Origin: Rhodopirellula sp. | GTDB lineage: Bacteria; Planctomycetota; Planctomycetia; Pirellulales; Pirellulaceae | Assembly (NCBI GenBank): GCA_003513555.1 | Contig: DOPG01000368.1 | Coordinates: forward strand, 1-14,839 | DNA length: 14,839 nt | Direction of reading: 5' to 3' | Shown: positions 7,751-14,839 of the stretch, one piece after another | How the letters are laid out: the number at the start of each line of letters is the position of its first letter | Position numbering within the stretch: position 1 is the first letter of the stretch | The notes under the pieces: model-generated | The model's database searches: none | The model's input: the letters and a program-made list of their open reading frames with translations, nothing else | Told to the model about the DNA's origin: nothing | Made by a program: the position numbers and the translations under genes

Positions 7751-9265
7751 TCAACCATGCGATTTCGCTCCTGCGTTCTGTAATTCTTCTTCCTTTGCTC
7801 GAGTTCCTGTTGGGCTCACAAGCAGCGAACAGGAAGTTGCGACCAATAGGTTGCCGAGTAGCCCGTAGATTCCAGCATGGATGTTGTACAGCTTGCCGTA
7901 TCCTGACGCAGCCAGGGTCAACGCAATGACGACACCAGTCACCAGACCCAGCAAGACGGCATGTCCTTTCAATGGTTTCCACCGAAGTCCCAGAATGAAA
8001 GCGGGCCCCAATTGAATTAGTAGATCCAGTTTGCGATCCAGCAAGGTAACAAGTGTGGTACCTCTTAAAAGAATTGCTCCGACAGCAGCGATCGTGATGA
8101 ACAACCATGCACACCACTTGCCAAACCTCATCAACTCGGGCTCGCTGGCACCGGGCCGAATCCAGAGCGCATAGATATCTTTTGTGAGCATCGATGAAAT
8201 AGATAGCAGGAGGGAATCGGCCGTGGACATGATGGCTGCAAGAATGGCGGCAAATAACACGACTACTACCCACCGCCCCAACACCGATTGCTGTTGGACT
8301 TCGCGGCAAATGATAGTCAGCAGAGAATCTGTCTGGTCAGGACTTAAGTGAGGTAGATAAGCACGCCCCATGATTCCGGCAATCAATGAAACACTTGTCG
8401 TGACTAATGGCAGGAACACCATGATCATCAAGCTACGCCGTAGTGTGCTTGCATTCCGTGCACAATAGATCCTTTGAACAGCCTGTGGGTAAAGTGCTCC
8501 GCCAATTCCAACGATCAGTAAATAACTGATCCACTCACGCATCCCAGCGGCTGAGGGAGGGCTAAGCGCACTGGGGTCTGTTTCAGCAAGCAATGAAGTG
8601 GCGCGATCAAGCGAGCCAAAACGTTGGAAAATTAGCATGATCAAAGCAGCAAACCCCACCATCAAAATGCTGCCTTGGATCGCATCTGTCCACGCAACTG
8701 CGCGAAAACCTCCCAAGGTTTCATAGACGACAATGATCGCCGCGAGAAAGACGACACCACAGAAATAGGCCCACCACGGATCTGTCTCAAAGAGTCCCTC
8801 CACCGCTTTGCCCATCGCCATCATTTGCGCAAGCAGGAAGTTGCCAATCGCAAGAATCATGACTACTGACGCTACCAGACTTAGGAGCGGTGTTTTGAAT
8901 CGATGCTGCAGGTAATCGGCTGGAGTAATGAAGCCCTGCTTCCGGCTCAAGGAAAACAGACGAGGAGCAAAGGTAAGGTAAACGACCACGATGGCTGTCA
9001 TGAACTGGATACTGACCGTCCATGAAAAACCAACTCGGTATGTCTTTCCCGTAAATCCAAAGAGCGTGTTTCCGCTGTATTGAGTTGCATAGAGTGTCAG
9101 CAACAGTACCCACAGACCCGTCGAGCTTCCACCCAGGTAGAAATCTCTGAGGGTGTTAGCTTTCCTCGATCGCCAACCTGCCACGCCAATCAAAAGCAGA
9201 AAAGCGAGATAAAGTGCTATGAAACCAATCTCCATCGTGTTGAGGGGGGCCATTTGACAGATCAT
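7751..9265 (-). CDS. Sodium:solute symporter (SSS family) membrane transporter
   Basis: The product is 504 residues, about normal for the family. It is very hydrophobic, with roughly 13 predicted membrane segments along its length. The sequence GGFRAVAWTDAIQG (residues 185-198) matches the family's conserved GGxxAVxWTDxxQ stretch. AAIMSTADSLLLSISSML (343-360) matches the conserved helix whose serine and threonine bind sodium at the Na2 site. The protein should bring a small solute into the cell using the sodium gradient; the solute (amino acid, sugar acid or vitamin) cannot be told from sequence. The chosen ATG at 9265 overlaps the stop of the upstream DUF3311-like gene in an ATGA arrangement and has GGAG 7 bases upstream, so the two genes are probably co-transcribed and translationally coupled. 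Alternative starts at 9253 and 9235 lack such spacing. The C-terminal tail is short and charged (TRAKEEELQN). Confidence 0.5.
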   Translation of the reverse strand: MICQMAPLNTMEIGFIALYLAFLLLIGVAGWRSRKANTLRDFYLGGSSTGLWVLLLTLYATQYSGNTLFGFTGKTYRVGFSWTVSIQFMTAIVVVYLTFAPRLFSLSRKQGFITPADYLQHRFKTPLLSLVASVVMILAIGNFLLAQMMAMGKAVEGLFETDPWWAYFCGVVFLAAIIVVYETLGGFRAVAWTDAIQGSILMVGFAALIMLIFQRFGSLDRATSLLAETDPSALSPPSAAGMREWISYLLIVGIGGALYPQAVQRIYCARNASTLRRSLMIMVFLPLVTTSVSLIAGIMGRAYLPHLSPDQTDSLLTIICREVQQQSVLGRWVVVVLFAAILAAIMSTADSLLLSISSMLTKDIYALWIRPGASEPELMRFGKWCAWLFITIAAVGAILLRGTTLVTLLDRKLDLLIQLGPAFILGLRWKPLKGHAVLLGLVTGVVIALTLAASGYGKLYNIHAGIYGLLGNLLVATSCSLLVSPTGTRAKEEELQNAGAKSHG

Positions 9266-9465
9266 GCTTGATCTCCGTGTTCGCCGGGCCATGGTCGTCG
9301 GAGGATCAAGGCGGTGTGAAGGGAGACACAGGCGGATCCGAGAATAGAAACCAAAACCCAGCAAGGGAGCCCCAGGACAAGCGTTTCACTTGTGGATGGA
9401 ATGAACTGCCAATACCAGGGAACACTGACAAGAAACAAACAAAAATAGACCCACAAATGTCTCAC
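9262..9465 (-). CDS. Small DUF3311-like membrane protein paired with the symporter
   Basis: This is a product of about 67-70 residues with two membrane segments: YFCLFLVSVPWYW near the N terminus and VLGLPCWVLVSILGSACVSL in the second half, then a short basic end (LILRRPWPGEHGDQA). Size, the VPWYW and GLPxW motifs, and the position directly before an SSS transporter match DUF3311 proteins, which often accompany such symporters (for example the YhjC/YhjB pair of Bacillus subtilis). A role as a transporter accessory subunit is inferred. GTG 9465 is chosen because GGGGAG (9476-9481) sits 10 bases upstream of it; ATG 9474 is only one base from that motif, and TTG 9483 is also in frame. The stop overlaps the symporter start. 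Confidence 0.5.
   Translation of the reverse strand: MRHLWVYFCLFLVSVPWYWQFIPSTSETLVLGLPCWVLVSILGSACVSLHTALILRRPWPGEHGDQA
9273..9276 (-). promoter_or_regulatory. Ribosome binding site that sets the symporter start
   Basis: GGAG on the minus strand, 7 bases before ATG 9265 and inside the end of the upstream small gene. It supports this start over the longer frame that begins at 9364 and over later ATGs. Confidence 0.5.
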
Positions 9466-9483
9466 GGAATGCATACTCCCCAA

Positions 9484-10441
9484 TCCAATGTTGCTAAATC
9501 AACTTTTTGCCAATCAATCAAAACCGAAGGCCATCAGCAATCTGCACCGCCGATGTGCAAGGTGCAAGCGTGGTCCACCTTCAGTAAACCGACACAGCAT
9601 ACTGTCTCCGACACGACTCTAAACTCCAACCCCATGTGTGCAGCTTGCAGGTTAGGATCCTGCATCCGGTAGAAGGTCACCCATTGGCTTCAAATCGGAT
9701 TGCCCCCGACAGTAAATTGGCCGGAGGAAAATCGGTCACTCTGGAAAAACATTGAAAATACAGAACTCTCGGGTTCACCCCGAGGAAACATTTTAAAACT
9801 TATCCACGTTTCCCGAGATGCTCGAATTGTTTCAGTCGCATGTTTGCGGGAGAAAAGGGGATGAAATTGGTGCACGCGCTGGCTGCCCATTGTCTCGGAT
9901 AAGGACGCGCGCCAGGTCGGATAGGGTGGGCGGTTGACTGGTGGTGACGCTGCTGGCACTTGGTGGGCTGTTTCGATGGGAAGGGGGGGCAGCACGCTAA
10001 TTACGGCGGGGTCCTTGATCAACGAGTCGGGTCGCTTGTCTTGGCGACTTGGGGCGGGGTACCTGAGGGAATGCGGTTAGAAGGGTGCGTTCGCGGGATG
10101 AGCCCAAGAAGGTTGCGTTCCTACCTAGGGTTGGCTTGCACACTTTAGATAATTCCAACATTTAGATTTCTGCACACATTCCACTAAAAACAACGAAAAG
10201 TGCATGACGCAAAGTGTTCGCAGAGATGGGTAAGGCGGGCGGCCACCTCCATGATTACAGTACAAGTTCACATCTACTTCTGACATGCACTGGCGTCCTA
10301 ACCCTTTGACTACGCAGTTGCCCCACAGAATTAGCCGATCGCGGTCGCCTGTGGAACAACCGTTATCACCACGCATCGCGTTCGCATGAAGGCGAGGGGT
10401 ATTTTAACGGCGCGCTCTCGGTAGCGAACCTAATGGTTTGA
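9484..10441. other. Gene-poor spacer upstream of the DUF3311-symporter operon
   Basis: There is no convincing gene in about 960 bases. A 110-codon minus-strand frame (9690-10022) has no recognisable domain and no clear ribosome binding site. The spacer contains a perfect hairpin at 9768-9784 and an AT-rich stretch at 9491-9525 that could hold the operon promoter; the best minus-strand match (TTGATT, 17-base gap, TTTAGC) is weak. No tRNA, rRNA or transposase gene is seen. Confidence 0.5.
9768..9784. other. Perfect hairpin in spacer
   Basis: CTCGGG-TTCAC-CCCGAG is a 6-bp GC-rich stem with a 5-base loop. On the minus strand it is followed by a T-rich but interrupted stretch (ATTTTCAATGTTTTT), so it could end a minus-strand transcript coming from the RTX gene, or be part of a small RNA. 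No direct support for either. Confidence 0.5.
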
Positions 10442-11350
10442 CTAGAACAGACCTGTCCATTGATGCCAATCTCGATGGCGAAACTTTGTTCCCTCTGTTG
10501 CATACCAATGATCAAGAAACGTTGGGGCCGAATGTTCGACATTGATTTTGAGATGGTTAGGAACCCGGTTCAGGTTTGATGTGTACAGCACATCCGTCCC
10601 GGCACCACCGTCGATCGAACTGTCAACGTCACGCCCCGTGAAGGAGGCAAAGAAGAGGTCATTCCCCGCACCTCCGACCATTTGGTCGGGGCCTGCGCCA
10701 CCCCGAAGCAAATCGTTCCCAAAACCTCCGGCCAGTGTGTCACTCCCTCCTCTTCCGTTGAGCTTGTCATGCCCATCGCCACCTTCGAGGATGTCATCGC
10801 CATTACTGCCCGCGAGGTCGTCGTTACCCGGTCCACCTATAAGAGTGTTGTGCCCGCTGAATCCACGCAAGGTATCATCCCCAAAACCTCCGATAAGGAC
10901 ATCGTCTCCGCCGTATCCCATGATGTCGTCGTGGCCGGGGCCGCCATAAATCACATCATCGGCCTTACTGCCGGAAACGACGTTGTCATTGCCAAGTCCG
11001 AGATACATCAACGTACCTACTCTGGACCCACCCGCAACGACTCGGTCATCACAGCCGCCCAGATCCAAATGAATTTTTTGGACGCCTTGACCAATCACGT
11101 GAACCTCCGTCGGGGAAATCTGAGTGATGTAGTCACCGCTTCCTGGTTTGATATCGATACCTGCTTGATCCTTCAGGATTAGCTTGTCTTTATGTCCATT
11201 GATGGTGACACGGTTCTCCTCAGGCAGGTGATCATCCACAAGTTCAACAACTTGCGATGTTGGCAAGAATGCAATGGTAGCAAGCACCTTGCGTGTCTCA
11301 AGTTTTTGCATCACCAAAAGGCGATTGCGTTTTTTTGTTCTATTCATCAT
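10442..11350 (-). CDS. RTX calcium-binding surface protein with planctomycete-type N-terminal motif
   Basis: The product is 302 residues (301 from the second ATG). Residues 1-16 are basic and are followed by LETRKVLA at 17-24, which fits the LExRxLLA motif often seen at the start of exported planctomycete proteins, then a short hydrophobic stretch (TIAFLP). Residues about 116-236 are uninterrupted RTX nonapeptides such as GGPGHDDIMGYGGDD, GGPGNDDLAG and GGAGNDLFF, which form a calcium-filled parallel beta-roll in known proteins. Residues 245-255 (SIDGGAGTDVL) are a last outlying turn, and the C-terminal 40 residues are not recognised. No enzyme domain is present, so it may be a structural or adhesive cell-surface protein. 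AAGAGG (11355-11360) lies 4 bases before the first ATG and 7 before the second (11347), so the second may be used. It stands alone, divergent from selO. Confidence 0.5.
   Translation of the reverse strand: MMNRTKKRNRLLVMQKLETRKVLATIAFLPTSQVVELVDDHLPEENRVTINGHKDKLILKDQAGIDIKPGSGDYITQISPTEVHVIGQGVQKIHLDLGGCDDRVVAGGSRVGTLMYLGLGNDNVVSGSKADDVIYGGPGHDDIMGYGGDDVLIGGFGDDTLRGFSGHNTLIGGPGNDDLAGSNGDDILEGGDGHDKLNGRGGSDTLAGGFGNDLLRGGAGPDQMVGGAGNDLFFASFTGRDVDSSIDGGAGTDVLYTSNLNRVPNHLKINVEHSAPTFLDHWYATEGTKFRHRDWHQWTGLF
10643..11005 (-). repeat. Coding RTX nonapeptide repeats
   Basis: About a dozen tandem copies of GGxGxDxLx encode residues 116-236 of the RTX protein. The period is 9 codons (27 bases) and the copies are diverged. 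The regularity also leaves long open antisense frames on the plus strand, which are artefacts. Confidence 0.5.
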
Positions 11351-11586
11351 GGGGCCTCTTCAGTAGTAGGAGTGCTCACTTCTTGCCTAGTAAGCGACAA
11401 TCGGAATACGAACAGGCGCAAGAAAGTTGATTGATGGGGTTGTATTCGGAAATGCTGGGTATTTCAGCGTGGGATCACGACATTGCGTGCTTCCTGAAAC
11501 GTCGGAAAAGAGTGTCTACCTTTAGATGCGGCTCGCGGAGGCGACTGTAAAGATTCCCAATATCAGCATTCTGGCAGGGCTAACGG

Positions 11587-11612
11587 CGTCGATGGTCGAC
11601 CGGCGATCGACG
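11587..11612. other. Hairpin with palindromic loop
   Basis: CGTCGAT (11587-11593) pairs with ATCGACG (11606-11612) around a 12-base loop that itself contains the palindrome GGTCGACC. Function unknown; could be a protein-binding site or part of a dispersed repeat. Confidence 0.5.
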
Positions 11613-11996
11613 TAGGAAGTGATGGATTTGCCGCGTGGTTAAAGCGGGCCCATGATCGCTTCGAATGAACTCCGTCACGCCTCGACTTTAAAACAAGGCG
11701 TTTACGAGTTTGGCTAGCTAGTCTCCAGCTATTATTCGTCCATTTGGTAGGGCGAGACCCTCTGGCGAGAAGGAATGAACCAAAAGTCGAACTTCGATGA
11801 CCGGCCATTCAGCGTACGATCGAAAATAGAGAGGGGGCGAAACCGTGGGGTGGTTGGCGAGGTTTCAGGCCTAGCCGCCCAGCATCACCAGGATTGCGAC
11901 GAAGCGTTTTGACGCATTGTTTGGCACCTGTTTGTGGTTCCTGAGCACCACCTCTCGTTTACGCAGGTTCGCAACGGAGTTATCCAAAGTGTGACG

Positions 11997-12144
11997 TTTC
12001 CCAGTCACCGGGAAATGCTTGCCGCGGAGGTCCTGCCAACCGAGATTCTTTCACGGAGAACGTTGCGATTTTGTCAGGGGACGGCTGAAGCCGATGTGAA
12101 TAGGTAGCGGTAGCTTCAGGCGTAGGTCTCATCCTGACAATCGC
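11997..12144. repeat. Structured inverted-repeat element (two adjoining stem-loops)
   Basis: The first part (11997-12015) pairs TTTCCC with GGGAAA and is almost fully palindromic. The second part (12065-12144) is nested: outer arms GCGA(TT)TTGTCAGG (12065-12078) and CCTGACAATCGC (12133-12144) pair over 12 bp with a 2-base bulge, and inner arms CTGAAGC (12085-12091) and GCTTCAG (12113-12119) pair over 7 bp. No protein frame explains the pairing. It could be a dispersed palindromic (REP-like or MITE-like) repeat or a structured RNA; the sequence alone does not decide. Confidence 0.5.
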
Positions 12145-12543
12145 CAAAGCCGAACACTCTGCGGTATGACGGGCCAACACGAAGCGAAAGGTGGCTTTGT
12201 CGTGAGCTATTGAGGAAATCTAAAAAGAACGCCCGCACTGGGATAATGGGGTGCTGACTCGATTGCCCCGGGATTCCACGAACTTCTGGCGAATTCTGTG
12301 GTTTTCTAATGCAAGGACACAGCTTCCACCATGGCGTTACTTGTGAGGAAAGGAAGAACGCAAAGTTGTATCACGACTTCAATGGAGTTTCGGTCATGCA
12401 CGGCTATCGAAGATGATTTACTTAAAACATAATCCGTGTGAATGGCGCACGCGCGGTCATTTGCTCTGCGAAGTGTAGAATGACTTTCTGGTTCATGCAC
12501 AGCTCCACCTGTGATCGCTGGTCAGCCCTGTTAACATCCAACC

Positions 12544-12547
12544 GAGG
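12544..12547 (+). promoter_or_regulatory. Ribosome binding site of selO
   Basis: GAGG, 9 bases upstream of ATG 12557. It supports this start, as does the protein's beginning at the usual SelO N terminus. Confidence 0.5.
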
Positions 12548-12556
12548 ACCCCGTTC

Positions 12557-14062
12557 ATGACTGCTTCCCGTGTGGATTTTTCCCTAGAATTCCAGCACAG
12601 TTACGCTGAGCAGTTACCCGGGTTTTTTGTCTCCCTTGAGCCTGAGCCGGCTCCCAATCCCTCGCTATTGCAATTCAACACCGCTTTGGCACATGACCTG
12701 GGGCTCGATTGTGAGCATTTCACACCGGATGTTGTTGAACAACTATTTTCAGGGAATTCTTTGCCGCGTGATGCTCAACCGATGGCACAGGCTTATGCGG
12801 GGCACCAGTTTGGCAATTTTGTTCCCCAGTTAGGGGATGGCCGGGCTCTCGTGCTCGGTGAAGTTCTAGATCGCAATGGAAAACGGCGTGATATCGCATT
12901 GAAAGGATCGGGGGTCACCCCTTTTTCACGCGGAGGTGATGGGAAGGCTGCAGTTGGGCCCGTCCTGAGGGAGTATCTGGTTGGGGAAGCGATGCATGCT
13001 TTGGGGATCCCGACCACTCGGGCACTCGCGGCCGTGGCCACGGGAGCGCCGTTAATGCGAGACCGGCAGCTACCCGGCGCTGTACTCACTCGCGTAGCTT
13101 CCAGCCATATACGCGTTGGTACATTCCAGTACTTCGCTGCGCGTGGGCAAGTCGATTCACTTCGTAAACTCGCAGATTACGTTATTCAACGGCACTACCC
13201 GGAAATCTCAGAAGAACCCCGGTGTTACTTGTCGTTGCTAACACGGGTCGCGGAAAACCAGGCCGATTTGATCGCACGCTGGATGCTGGTCGGATTTATC
13301 CATGGCGTGATGAACACTGACAACATGGCGGTTTCGGGAGAAACGATTGATTATGGTCCTTGTGCTTTTATGGAAGCATATGATCCTGATACGGTATTCA
13401 GTTCGATCGATCGCGCGGGTCGTTATGCCTATGGAAACCAGCCCTCAATTGCGTTGTGGAACCTTGCGAGGTTCGCAGAAACGCTTTTACCGCTGATGGG
13501 GCATCAAGATAGCGATGAAGCGGTAGCCGAGGCGACCGCGGTCCTCGAAACATTCATGCCGACGTTTCAGAACTGTTGGTACAGCGGTGCGAAAACCAAG
13601 TTGGGGCTCGCGCTTGGTGAACACCTAGGTGCCGCAGATGAAACTGAACGCAAGTTGATTGACGATTGGTTTGAACTGCTGGCAGCACACAAGGTGGATT
13701 ACACACTCAGTTGGCGTTATCTGGCAGACGCGGTAGAAGGCCAGGTAGGAAACCTTCGGACGCTCATGACCGAGTCAGCTGAACTGGATGCTTTTTTGAC
13801 TCGCTGGAATGAAGCATTGAAAGATCTACCAAAGGTGGTCGTTGCAGAAGAATTGCGTGCCAAAAACCCGATCTGTTTGCCACGTAACCATCTGGTTGAA
13901 GAAGCCCTGGCGGCCGCTTCTGATGCAGGTAACATGGAGCCGTTCAAGAATCTTCTACAAGCAGTACGCCATCCATTTACCGAGACGCCAACCTGCGCTC
14001 GATACGTGTTACCAGCTTCCAGTGAATTCACTGCCAGCTACCGGACATTCTGCGGAACATGA
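12557..14062 (+). CDS. selO: Protein adenylyltransferase SelO (YdiU/UPF0061 family)
   Basis: The product is 501 residues, close to the family's usual 480-500. SelO has a pseudokinase fold that binds ATP upside-down and transfers AMP to Ser, Thr or Tyr of target proteins; in bacteria it is linked to the response to oxidative stress. Visible hallmarks are AYAGHQFGNFVPQLGDGRA (80-98), the nucleotide-binding stretch LKGSGVTPFSRGGDGKA (115-131), and HGVMNTDNM (249-257) with D255 as the expected proton acceptor, N256 and then D265 (in IDYGPCAFMEAYDP) as metal ligands. These match D252/N253/D262 of the Pseudomonas syringae protein. The C terminus is YRTFCGT, with Cys third from the end, at the position that holds selenocysteine in animal SelO. 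There is no operon partner: a 1.2 kb spacer lies upstream and a 0.7 kb spacer downstream. All core motifs are intact, so it is probably functional. Confidence 0.5.
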   Translation: MTASRVDFSLEFQHSYAEQLPGFFVSLEPEPAPNPSLLQFNTALAHDLGLDCEHFTPDVVEQLFSGNSLPRDAQPMAQAYAGHQFGNFVPQLGDGRALVLGEVLDRNGKRRDIALKGSGVTPFSRGGDGKAAVGPVLREYLVGEAMHALGIPTTRALAAVATGAPLMRDRQLPGAVLTRVASSHIRVGTFQYFAARGQVDSLRKLADYVIQRHYPEISEEPRCYLSLLTRVAENQADLIARWMLVGFIHGVMNTDNMAVSGETIDYGPCAFMEAYDPDTVFSSIDRAGRYAYGNQPSIALWNLARFAETLLPLMGHQDSDEAVAEATAVLETFMPTFQNCWYSGAKTKLGLALGEHLGAADETERKLIDDWFELLAAHKVDYTLSWRYLADAVEGQVGNLRTLMTESAELDAFLTRWNEALKDLPKVVVAEELRAKNPICLPRNHLVEEALAAASDAGNMEPFKNLLQAVRHPFTETPTCARYVLPASSEFTASYRTFCGT

Positions 14063-14110
14063 GCACAGCATTCCAGTGACTCATGTTGTTCCGTGCGGTA
14101 AGGCTTCCAT

Positions 14111-14127
14111 GGTGTTCACGCAACACC
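14111..14127 (+). terminator. Hairpin downstream of selO, possible terminator
   Basis: GGTGTT-CACGC-AACACC is a perfect 6-bp stem with a 5-base loop, 48 bases after the selO stop. GC-rich sequence (GCGGCCGC) rather than a T-run follows, so intrinsic termination is uncertain. Confidence 0.5.
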
Positions 14128-14492
14128 GCGGCCGCAGATGCGAGTGGGAGCCGTCTTGGTTGCATTAACCCATTCACGTGCTTGATCTGGTTAAGAGAAC
14201 GACGTTGACGAGATAATTCGAGGGTGAAGGTTTGCAGTTATCGATTGCGGTACACCAACTACTGGCCCATCGCAACCAAATCTCGCTGCCGCGTCTGTGT
14301 GATTTGGGATTGCCACGGTTGTGTCATGCGGTTGCGCGCAGTAATTTTCTCAGTGGCACGATTATGGATTCATTATTGATGGGTAAAGACGTGCAGAACG
14401 ATCGATCGAAACGTTTTGATTTCTGAGATTGAAGCATGGGGTCAGACGAGAGACAGCGGAACTGCTTTCACACCTGTGAAGAAAGGGAAGCA

Positions 14493-14523
14493 GTCCTGCG
14501 TACGAGTATCAGGACAGTTCCTG
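14493..14523. other. Two mutually exclusive hairpins sharing one arm
   Basis: GTCCTG (14493-14498) can pair with CAGGAC (14510-14515), or CAGGA (14510-14514) can pair with TCCTG (14519-14523). Only one can form at a time. No gene start lies close enough to call this a regulatory switch; it could be chance or part of a repeat. Confidence 0.5.
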
Positions 14524-14788
14524 CTGTTCGCTTTTCGTTTGAACTCATCGAGTGTAGCAAAGCTGAACACACTCTAGGCTGGATAGGTGAAACAGTCCAA
14601 GGAAGTGGTGATGCTAGCGCATTACCAGCATCGTAACGGCCGTGCCCCGGTTCTTGGGCAGCGCGTGATTGGCCTCGCTTGTCCTGCAATGATCATCGAC
14701 CGCCTAAGGTGGGCAGTTTGTGGATTTAACAAATGGCCTCGCCAAAGATGAATGCCAAAGTAATCAGAAAAAGCGGAGTGTAACAAGC

Positions 14789-14839
14789 ATGGCAAAATTA
14801 TGTGCGGATCTGTGTTTCTTCGAAGAGCGGCTAGCGTGG
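14789..14839 (+). CDS. Possible start of a new gene, cut off by the window end
   Basis: ATG 14789 is preceded by GGAG (14775-14778) at a 10-base distance and opens a frame (MAKLCADLCFFEERLAW) that has no stop before the window ends. Only 17 codons are visible, so neither identity nor reality can be judged. Confidence 0.5.
   Translation, partial: MAKLCADLCFFEERLAW

Larger units (their letters stand above)
11351..12556. other. Divergent gene-poor spacer between the RTX gene and selO
   Basis: About 1.2 kb without a supported gene. Short minus-strand frames (11563-11808, 11980-12180, 12306-12500) lack domains and ribosome binding sites. The spacer does hold structure: a CGTCGAT/ATCGACG hairpin at 11587-11612, a TTTCCC/GGGAAA hairpin at 11997-12015, and a long nested inverted repeat at 12065-12144. 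Promoters for both flanking genes should lie here, but I cannot place them with confidence. Confidence 0.5.
14063..14788. other. Gene-poor spacer after selO
   Basis: No supported gene. Short frames at 14232-14426 and 14436-14636 (+) and 14468-14689 (-) have no recognisable domain or ribosome binding site. It contains the hairpin at 14111-14127 and a pair of competing hairpins at 14493-14523. Confidence 0.5.

Noticed and set aside
9493..9521. Possible sigma70-like promoter for the DUF3311-symporter operon (TTGATT, 17 bases, TTTAGC on the minus strand)
   Set aside because: The -10 box is poor and planctomycete promoters are not well defined, so it is not listed as a feature.
10542..11182. Long plus-strand open frames (135 and 166 codons) opposite the RTX gene
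   Set aside because: They are antisense shadows created by the 27-base periodic GC-rich RTX codons; their translations are low-complexity and have no start signals.
11563..11808. 81-codon minus-strand frame in the divergent spacer
   Set aside because: No ribosome binding site before its ATG, no hydrophobic or domain pattern, and it covers a hairpin at 11587-11612; more likely noncoding or repeat-derived.
11980..12180. 66-codon minus-strand frame
   Set aside because: It coincides with the nested inverted repeat, whose pairing explains the sequence better than a protein does.
13717..14031. 104-codon minus-strand frame inside the end of selO
   Set aside because: Antisense to a well-conserved part of SelO, with no domain or start signal.

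Overview
The window looks like a piece of a planctomycete chromosome, most likely a Rhodopirellula-like member of the Pirellulaceae. This is inferred from gene style rather than from a marker gene. The signs are a giant modular secreted protein that combines calcium-binding beta-rolls, a zinc protease, golvesin-like and ASH-like modules and a dockerin; a second RTX protein with an N-terminal LETRKVLA motif of the planctomycete LExRxLLA type; a mid-range GC content; and long gene-poor spacers.

Layout. Positions 3-7565 (+) hold one giant exported protein gene, cut off at the left edge of the window. It is interrupted by an in-frame TAG at 6909-6911, so it reads as a 2300-residue open part followed, in the same frame, by a 211-residue remainder that carries a type I dockerin. 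The order of modules is NTG-x-G-x-D-T beta-roll repeats, RTX repeats, a metzincin protease (HEVGHALGLIHD plus a Met-turn), a PPC-like domain, alternating golvesin-like and ASH-like modules, [stop], dockerin, acidic tail. Converging on it from the right (-) is a two-gene membrane operon: a small DUF3311-like protein and a sodium:solute symporter, coupled by an ATGA overlap. After about 960 bases with no convincing gene comes a 302-residue RTX calcium-binding surface protein (10442-11350, -). A divergent spacer of about 1.2 kb contains a strongly structured inverted-repeat stretch (about 11997-12144). Then comes selO (12557-14062, +), a pseudokinase-fold protein AMPylase with its D-N...D metal/active-site residues and a C-terminal Cys-Gly-Thr. 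The last 780 bases hold only hairpins and a possible new gene start at 14789.

How the genes relate. The two beta-roll proteins are both predicted to act outside the cytoplasm and to bind calcium. Nothing in the window ties them functionally to the symporter pair or to selO, which look like ordinary housekeeping or accessory neighbours. I see no defence system, CRISPR array, tRNA, rRNA, transposase or phage gene. The most unusual signal is the amber codon that separates the dockerin from the giant protease while the coding frame on both sides stays intact.
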